This document shows, piece after piece, positions 6,963-11,683 of a stretch of DNA of 11,683 nucleotides (the first letter of the stretch is position 1; the number at the start of each line of letters is the position of its first letter). Below the pieces are notes generated by a model that saw nothing but the letters and a program-made list of their open reading frames with translations, searched no databases and was not told where the DNA came from. Location: the NCBI GenBank assembly GCA_035252155.1, contig DATFDL010000023.1:1-11683 (forward strand), read 5' to 3'. This stretch comes from JAICLL01 sp035252155 (GTDB lineage: Bacteria; Planctomycetota; Planctomycetia; Pirellulales; JAICIG01). Both the position numbers and the translations under genes were made by a program.

Positions 6963-7211
6963 ATGATCCAGCTTACTCCGCAGCAGGTCGCGGCGGTCGC
7001 CGCCAGCGACGAAACTCCACCGATCCTGGTCGATCCAACGACTCAAACGGCGTATGTTCTTGTCCGCAAGGACTTTTACGAACAGATGACCGGCGACGAC
7101 TATGACGACAGCCCTTGGACTTCGGAAGAACGGCATGCGCTAGCCTGGGAGGCCGGTAAGCATGCAGGCTGGGACGAAATGGACGAGTATGACAACGACG
7201 ATGTGGACTAA
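6963..7211 (+). CDS. Putative antitoxin of a PemK/MazF-type toxin-antitoxin pair
   Basis: This small protein of 82 residues is encoded 2 nt ahead of a PemK/MazF-family toxin, the usual antitoxin position. It does not look like a classical MazE with an AbrB-type swapped-hairpin fold. The N-terminal half is MIQLTPQQVAAV, then a two-strand-like PPILVDPTTQTAYVLVRKDFYEQM (given here as a region, residues 19-42). The C-terminal half is strongly acidic: DDYDDS at 45-50 and, after AGKHAGWDEM, the tail DEYDNDDVD. I infer that the acidic tail covers the basic RNA-binding face of the toxin, as MazE tails do. Similar small proteins preceding MazF genes are, to my recollection, common but mostly annotated as hypothetical. 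The start is firmly supported by AAGGAG at 6951-6956. Confidence 0.72.
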   Translation: MIQLTPQQVAAVAASDETPPILVDPTTQTAYVLVRKDFYEQMTGDDYDDSPWTSEERHALAWEAGKHAGWDEMDEYDNDDVD

Positions 7212-7213
7212 CC

Positions 7214-7666
7214 ATGACTCGCGGCGACGTTGTTCTTGTCCGTTTCCCGCATCCCTCTGGAGCGCGCGGCAAAAAGCGGCCAGCGGTGATTGTGCAATCC
7301 GACGCCTACCGTCGTTCGCTCAAAACAGTCGTCGTAGCTGAGGTCACCAAGAACTTGAAGATGGCGAACGATCCGGCTTGTCTTCTTGTGGAAGTGAACA
7401 CGCCGACCCGGCAGGCGACCGGCCTGAAACACGACTCGGTCGTGTCTTGTCTATTGTTGGCGACAATCGACGGCGATCGCGTCGACAAAGTGCTTGGCAC
7501 ACTTTCGACGGCAATGCTCGCCAAATTAGACGCTTGCTTGAAGGCAGCCTTGGCGGTTCCATATCGCCGCCGGCTTCTTCGGCGCTATGACAGCTTCTGC
7601 CCCGTTCCCGGTGCCGGGGGCGGCGGCGTGTTGCGATACTCGGCGGTGTTGATGATGCCAATCTGA
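7214..7666 (+). CDS. PemK/MazF-family endoribonuclease toxin with extended C-terminus
   Basis: Residues 1-115 follow the PemK/MazF family. RGDVVLVRFPHP at 3-14 forms the first strand and loop, and KKRPAVIVQSD at 20-30 is the conserved RPAVIV strand. The core continues with TVVVAEVTKN, a TGLKHDSVVSC region (69-79), LATIDGDRVDKVLGTL and the final helix MLAKLDACLKAAL. Members cut single-stranded RNA, often mRNA at short motifs, and are held inactive by the upstream antitoxin. The two genes are 2 nt apart and probably translationally coupled. Family members usually stop close to this helix, at about 110-115 residues; this frame goes on to 150 with an Arg-rich patch (YRRRLLRRY) and a Gly-rich tail. 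The last 27 or so residues overlap the opposite-strand giant gene, suggesting loss of the original stop. Confidence 0.88.
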   Translation: MTRGDVVLVRFPHPSGARGKKRPAVIVQSDAYRRSLKTVVVAEVTKNLKMANDPACLLVEVNTPTRQATGLKHDSVVSCLLLATIDGDRVDKVLGTLSTAMLAKLDACLKAALAVPYRRRLLRRYDSFCPVPGAGGGGVLRYSAVLMMPI

Positions 7667-10600
7667 ATGTCGCGCGGCGTCGCTCCCGCCTGCAACTGGG
7701 CCACCGCGGCGTTCAGCTCGTCCGGCGTCGGGCTTCGCTGCAGATACTCTTGATAAAAGCCGTTCACCAGGATTTTATCGTTCTCGACGCTGTTTTCGAA
7801 TTGCAACACCACCTGCGGCTCGGTCAGCAGATGCTGGTTCAATTGGTTTACCCAGTGTTGCAAACCTTGCTGATCGGCCGGGCGGTTCAGCAGGCGCTCA
7901 TAGACGGCCGAGACCCAGCCGCTATTGGTGCCGCCCGCTGCCTGGAAGAACTCCGGCGAACTGATCATGCCGGCAATCACGTCGGCGGGGCCGCCGAACT
8001 GCTTCCAGACCTGGTCCCAGTAGGTCACGCCGGCGGTATCCGCCTGTCGCAGTAAAAACTGCTGATAATACTGCTCGATGATCGGGTCGAGATGCTCGTC
8101 GCTCTCGAAGATGCCTTGGGCGACGTTGCCATACGGCTGGCCCGCCTCGATCTGGGCGGTCCAATACTGCAGTCCGGCCGTGTCGGCCGCGCGGCCCAGC
8201 ACCTGGTGGTAAACCTTGTCGACAATGCTCGCCTCGTACGACTCAAGCTGCACGGTGACCGGGCTGCTGGCCGTGCCGCCGCTGACCGCCTCATACGTGA
8301 ACTGGTCGAGGCCGTCGAAGCCGGGGCCTTTGACATAGGTGAACGAGCCGTCGGCGTTGAGTGTCAGCGTGCCGTGGGCCGGGCCTTGCACGAGTTGCGC
8401 GGAGAGCATCGCTCCGCCCGAGGCGCTGTCGTTGCTCAACACGCCCGACGCGGCCGACACGGTATCGCTGGCGCCCAGTCCCAACAGGTACGAGTCGGGC
8501 CGGGCGGTGGGAATCGCCGAGACGGTGATGTTGAAGGTTTGCGGCGGCGAGGTGTCTTGTCCGCCGTTGGCCGTGCCGCCGCTGTCTTGCAGCACCAGCG
8601 TAATGGCGGCGCTGCCCAGCACGCCAGGCCGCGTGGCGAACGTCAGATTGCCGGTGGCCGGATCGACCGCCGGAGCGACCGCGAACAGCGCTGGGTTCGT
8701 ATTGCCCGTCACCTGGAAGGTGAGCGTCTGCTTGGCCTCACTCGGCGGACCGGCCGAGATGTTGCTCGCCCAGCCGGGCTTGACTACGTTTACCGCGGTG
8801 TCGCCTACCGTCACGTCGCCGCCCGCCGTGAAGCTTGGCGCCTGATTGACGGCCAGCACGGTCACGGTGATCTTGTCGTCGGCGGTCTTGCCGGACTGGT
8901 CGGTGGCCTGCAAGTCAATGACGGCCGTGCCCGACTGGTTCGGCTGGTAATTGAACGTCATCTTCGCCTTGGTGGGATCGCTGCCCGTCAAGACGGCCGT
9001 GACTAAGCCGGGATTGGTGTTGCCCGCCAGCGACAACGTGAGCTTGTCGCCGTTGGGAATATCGACGTCATTGAACACGCCGCTCAGATCGTTGAAGCTG
9101 TTGGCGTTCGCGTTCTCGTCGACCACGACGTTGCCCAACGAATTGGCCAGCGTGGGAGCGTGGTCGATTGGATTGACGGTGATATGGAACGTCTCGGCCA
9201 CCGAGGTGGTTTGTCCACCGTTGGCCGAGCTGCCGTTGTCTTGCAGCGTGGCGGTGAAGGTGCCCACGCCCGACGTGAGCGGCGCCGGCGTGAACGTCAG
9301 GTTGCCCGAAGAGTCGATTGACGGCCCGGCCGAGAAGAGCGCGGCCGACTGCGCATCGGCGGGCTGCACCTGGAAGCTCAGCGTTTGTCCGGACAGGTCG
9401 CCCGGCCCGTCGCTGATGCCGGTGGCCCAATTGCTGACGGCGTGCGGCCCTGAGTCCTCGTCGACCACCTGATCGAGTCCCTTGGCGAAGTGCGGCGCCG
9501 CGTTGACGTAATTGATGGTGATTGTCAGCGGATGGGGCGTCGATGTGTCTTGGCCGCCGTTGGCCGTGCCGCCATTATCGACGAGCGTCACGGTGAAGCT
9601 CGCCGTGCCATGTGCGAAAGGCGCCGGTGAATAGGTGAGATTGCCCGCGGCATCGATGGCTGGTTGAATCAGGAAGAGTGCACTGGAGGCCGGATCGTTG
9701 GGCGCCAGCACAAAGTGCAGCGTCTGGCCGATCTCGTTGGCGCCTTCACCTGGGCTCATCTTGGTGGCCCAGAGCGGCACCTGCTGCACGCCGGCGTTTT
9801 CATTGACCGTTTGATCGCCCGACGACGTAAAGGTCGGCGGATCGTTCACGTACAGCGCGTTGATCGTGAACAACTGCGGCTGCGACGTGTCGACGCCGCC
9901 GTTGAGCGTGCCGCCGTCGTCGTGCGCCACCACGGAAATGACGGCCGAGCCGTTCTGGTCGGGCGCCAAGGCATAGGTGAGTGTGCCGTTGGCGTCGAGC
10001 GACGGCGGAATGACGAACAAGTTGGGGTTGGTGCTCGACTGCACGCTGGTTTGGAAGGTGACTTTCTGACCCGCTTCGGCCGGATCGGCGCCGGGCGTAA
10101 TGCCCGTCAAAAACTTGGTCAGCGTCTGGGCGGGATCATCCTCTTTGGCGGTCAGCGAGGGCGGCAAGCCACTGCCGTCTGCCGGAGGGGTGACCACCGC
10201 CGGGTTGAATTGAAACTGCGGCGGCGTATTGACCGGCGAGACGATGATCCGAAACTTTTGGGTGATCGAGAGCGGCGTAGAATCGGCCGCCGCCACGCCC
10301 TGGTCGGGCACGCCGTCGTCGCTCAGCGTGACCGTGAGGTTGGCGACGCCGCTGCGATTCGGGGCCAGTTGATAGGTCAACGCGCCGGCGAGCGTTCCTA
10401 GTCCGGTGCTGGGCGTGATGGCCGGCTGTCCCTGCGGCGTGTTGGCAAACAACGCGGCATTGTCGTTGCTGACCGTCGCCGTCCAGTGTTGCTGCTGCTC
10501 GTTGGCATCCAGCCCAGGGCTGAGCGTGATCGGGATGCTTTGCACCGGCTGCAAGCTGCCGGTGGTATTTTCCAACAGCACCTGGTCGCCCAGACCGGTG

Positions 10601-11683
10601 AGCACCGGCAGATCGTTGACGAAATTGACGTTGAACGCCAACGACGCTGGCAACGACGTATTGACGTTCGGCGTGACGTCGCTGCCGTTGTCTTGCAACG
10701 TGATGGTGAAGTTCACCGTGCCGTCGACGTTTGGTTCGAGCTCGTAGGTCAGGTTGCCCGTCTTCGCGTCGATGGCCGGCGGAATCGCAAACAGCTTGGC
10801 CGCTTCGGTGGCGTCGGTCGGCACAACCTGGAAATTCAGCGTCTGATTGATCTCGTCCGGGCCGAGGCCGGGGCTGATCGAGCCGGCGAGCCCCGTCACC
10901 GACTGAACACCCTGCGTGTCTTCATCGACGTTCACGGTGTTCGACGACAACGTGAACGACGGGGCGGTATTGATGGGCGCTACCGTAATGCGGAACGTCT
11001 TCACCGGCGAGCGATCGACGCCGCCGAAGCCCACCGGCGCGCCACCGTTGTCGTCCTGCAAATAGACGGAGACGTTCGCCACGCCGCTGCGGTTGGCATT
11101 GGGCGTGAACGTGAGCACCCCGTCAGGACTTGCTGAGAAATTGGGATCGATAGCGGGTGCCCCAGGGGGCGGCGGTTGGCCGGGAACCTCCGGCGGGAAT
11201 AAGTCGGCATCGCCGCTGAGGATCTGATAAGTTGTCACAAAGCGAAGCCGCTGGCTGGCTTCGTCTGTCGGGCCGGGGCTGATGTTTGTCGCCCAAGCCA
11301 CCGACTGAGGACCGGCGTTCTCAACCACCTGCTGATCGCCGCCGGGCGCGAAGGTCGGCGGGATGTCGATCTTTTCGACGTCGATGGTAAAGGTTTGCGG
11401 GGCCGAGAGGTCGACGCCGCCGTTAGCCGTGCCACCGCTGTCGTGCAGTTGCACGCTGACCGTGGCCGTCCCCGTCAGGCCGGGCGCCGATGTGTAATTG
11501 AGCGTGCCGGTCGGCAGGCCCGTGATGGGATTCGTGGTGATCGTGATCGTGGGCGGCACAGCGCCGGCCGCCGAAAACAGATTGGGGTCGCCGGCGGTGA
11601 TCTTATAGCCGACGACGAAATTGAGGCTTTGGGCCGACTCGTTGGCAGGTCCGGGGCTGAGGCCCGTAGCGAAATTCGCGACC
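7585..11683 (-). CDS. Giant surface protein with Ig/cadherin-like repeats and C-terminal DUF4214 units (5' end missing)
   Basis: The frame is open from the right edge (first codon at 11682) to TAG at 7587-7585, giving at least 1365 residues. No true start is inside the window; the GTG at 11559 lies within a repeat. From the N-terminal side there are a partial and then eight full Ig/cadherin-like repeats of 106-132 residues (11682-8509), a VCBS/cadherin-type domain of about 90 residues (8508-8239, TARPDSY...GVLSNDS...HGTLTLNADGSFTYV), and a 217-residue DUF4214 region (8238-7588). The tail is PPPPAPGTGQKLS, with no PEP-CTERM or LPXTG sorting signal. Proteins of this plan are exported and large in planctomycetes, and are probably cell-surface, matrix or adhesion proteins; the Asp/Asn/Gly-rich turns may bind calcium. 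The export signal would be in the missing N-terminus. The function is inferred only from domain type. Confidence 0.88.
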   Translation of the reverse strand, partial: VANFATGLSPGPANESAQSLNFVVGYKITAGDPNLFSAAGAVPPTITITTNPITGLPTGTLNYTSAPGLTGTATVSVQLHDSGGTANGGVDLSAPQTFTIDVEKIDIPPTFAPGGDQQVVENAGPQSVAWATNISPGPTDEASQRLRFVTTYQILSGDADLFPPEVPGQPPPPGAPAIDPNFSASPDGVLTFTPNANRSGVANVSVYLQDDNGGAPVGFGGVDRSPVKTFRITVAPINTAPSFTLSSNTVNVDEDTQGVQSVTGLAGSISPGLGPDEINQTLNFQVVPTDATEAAKLFAIPPAIDAKTGNLTYELEPNVDGTVNFTITLQDNGSDVTPNVNTSLPASLAFNVNFVNDLPVLTGLGDQVLLENTTGSLQPVQSIPITLSPGLDANEQQQHWTATVSNDNAALFANTPQGQPAITPSTGLGTLAGALTYQLAPNRSGVANLTVTLSDDGVPDQGVAAADSTPLSITQKFRIIVSPVNTPPQFQFNPAVVTPPADGSGLPPSLTAKEDDPAQTLTKFLTGITPGADPAEAGQKVTFQTSVQSSTNPNLFVIPPSLDANGTLTYALAPDQNGSAVISVVAHDDGGTLNGGVDTSQPQLFTINALYVNDPPTFTSSGDQTVNENAGVQQVPLWATKMSPGEGANEIGQTLHFVLAPNDPASSALFLIQPAIDAAGNLTYSPAPFAHGTASFTVTLVDNGGTANGGQDTSTPHPLTITINYVNAAPHFAKGLDQVVDEDSGPHAVSNWATGISDGPGDLSGQTLSFQVQPADAQSAALFSAGPSIDSSGNLTFTPAPLTSGVGTFTATLQDNGSSANGGQTTSVAETFHITVNPIDHAPTLANSLGNVVVDENANANSFNDLSGVFNDVDIPNGDKLTLSLAGNTNPGLVTAVLTGSDPTKAKMTFNYQPNQSGTAVIDLQATDQSGKTADDKITVTVLAVNQAPSFTAGGDVTVGDTAVNVVKPGWASNISAGPPSEAKQTLTFQVTGNTNPALFAVAPAVDPATGNLTFATRPGVLGSAAITLVLQDSGGTANGGQDTSPPQTFNITVSAIPTARPDSYLLGLGASDTVSAASGVLSNDSASGGAMLSAQLVQGPAHGTLTLNADGSFTYVKGPGFDGLDQFTYEAVSGGTASSPVTVQLESYEASIVDKVYHQVLGRAADTAGLQYWTAQIEAGQPYGNVAQGIFESDEHLDPIIEQYYQQFLLRQADTAGVTYWDQVWKQFGGPADVIAGMISSPEFFQAAGGTNSGWVSAVYERLLNRPADQQGLQHWVNQLNQHLLTEPQVVLQFENSVENDKILVNGFYQEYLQRSPTPDELNAAVAQLQAGATPRDIQIGIINTAEYRNTPPPPAPGTGQKLS
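7588..8238 (-). other. Four consecutive DUF4214 units at the C-terminus of the giant protein
   Basis: Within the giant gene, four units of about 50 residues follow the Y-x-x-x-L-x-R-x-x-D-x-x-G-x-x-x-W pattern of DUF4214. They are VYHQVLGRAADTAGLQYW, YYQQFLLRQADTAGVTYW, VYERLLNRPADQQGLQHW and the degenerate FYQEYLQRSPTPDELNAAV. The first three close with an S-x-E/H type end (FESDEH, ISSPEF, FENSVE) and the fourth with NTAEY. DUF4214 occurs at the ends of large secreted and surface proteins and its biochemical role is not settled. Confidence 0.8.
8509..11682 (-). repeat. Tandem array of Ig/cadherin-like repeat domains
   Basis: Repeat borders set at the recurring (V/I)-N/D-x-x-P-x-F start are: 11682-11365 (partial), 11364-10969, 10968-10615, 10614-10228, 10227-9844, 9843-9502, 9501-9163, 9162-8845 and 8844-8509. 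The shared core reads: ENAG-like start, a W-A-T-x-I/M-SPG turn, Q-T-L-x-F, LF-x-x-P-x-ID-x-x-GNLTY, then DNGGTANGGxDTS and a closing F-x-I-x-V strand. DNA identity is locally high: the 20-mer CCGCCGTTGGCCGTGCCGCC occurs at 8561-8580 and exactly again at 9554-9573. The repeat at 9162-8845 is divergent; it lacks the NGG turn and looks like a plain cadherin-like domain (NDVDIPNGDKL, ATDQSGKTADD). Confidence 0.85.

Noticed and set aside
5842..6966. A 374-codon plus-strand frame overlapping the pump
   Set aside because: It is an out-of-frame shadow of the pump gene, Arg/Gly/Ala-rich and without domains, while the pump frame keeps all RND motifs through 6877.
8092..11136. Several 170-300-codon plus-strand frames opposite the giant gene
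   Set aside because: They are antisense to the repeat protein, and their products echo its periodicity (Arg/Gly/Val-rich) without domains or ribosome binding sites.
7585..11683. The repeat protein as an RTX toxin
   Set aside because: No GGxGxDxUx nonapeptide arrays are present; the repeats are Ig/cadherin-like with a DUF4214 end.

Overview
The window looks like chromosomal DNA of a planctomycete, most likely of the Pirellula/Rhodopirellula kind. This is inferred from GC-rich coding sequence, a DUF1559-type pseudopilin with the H-X9-DG box, a giant cadherin/Ig-like repeat protein ending in DUF4214 units, weak Shine-Dalgarno signals on most genes, and long palindromic intergenic elements. No RNA gene, CRISPR array or insertion sequence was recognised.

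Layout from left to right. (1) Positions 1-250 hold the 3' half of a receiver-like (CheY-fold) gene. (2) A gene-free stretch follows, with a 13-bp direct repeat and a perfect 23-bp inverted repeat, just ahead of an MdtA-like RND efflux adaptor (585-1922). (3) A palindrome plus T-run separates this from a type II pseudopilin-like DUF1559 gene (2155-2907). A DUF2306 membrane protein on the opposite strand (2775-3545) converges on it and overlaps it by 133 bp. (4) A full-length MdtB/MdtC-type RND pump (3803-6877) is the natural partner of the adaptor at 585-1922, from which it is separated by about 1.9 kb. (5) A compact toxin-antitoxin pair has its own promoter-like box and Shine-Dalgarno: a small acidic protein (6963-7211), then a PemK/MazF-family toxin (7214-7666). 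(6) The rest is one huge minus-strand gene (7585 to beyond 11683). It encodes at least eight complete and one partial Ig/cadherin-like repeats, a VCBS/cadherin-type domain and four DUF4214 units. Its 5' end lies outside the window.

How the parts work together. The adaptor and pump should form an inner-membrane drug/solute efflux system of the MdtABC type; no outer-membrane channel is visible here. The pseudopilin and DUF2306 genes have no evident link to efflux and look like an insertion between the two efflux genes. The toxin-antitoxin pair is self-contained. The giant protein is probably an exported surface or adhesion protein. Two gene pairs (pseudopilin/DUF2306 and toxin/giant protein) overlap tail to tail, and in both a gene runs past its family's usual end into its neighbour's coding region.

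I see no clear evidence of a wholly new system. The most unusual points are the palindromes, the antitoxin family, the tail-to-tail overlaps and the split efflux locus.
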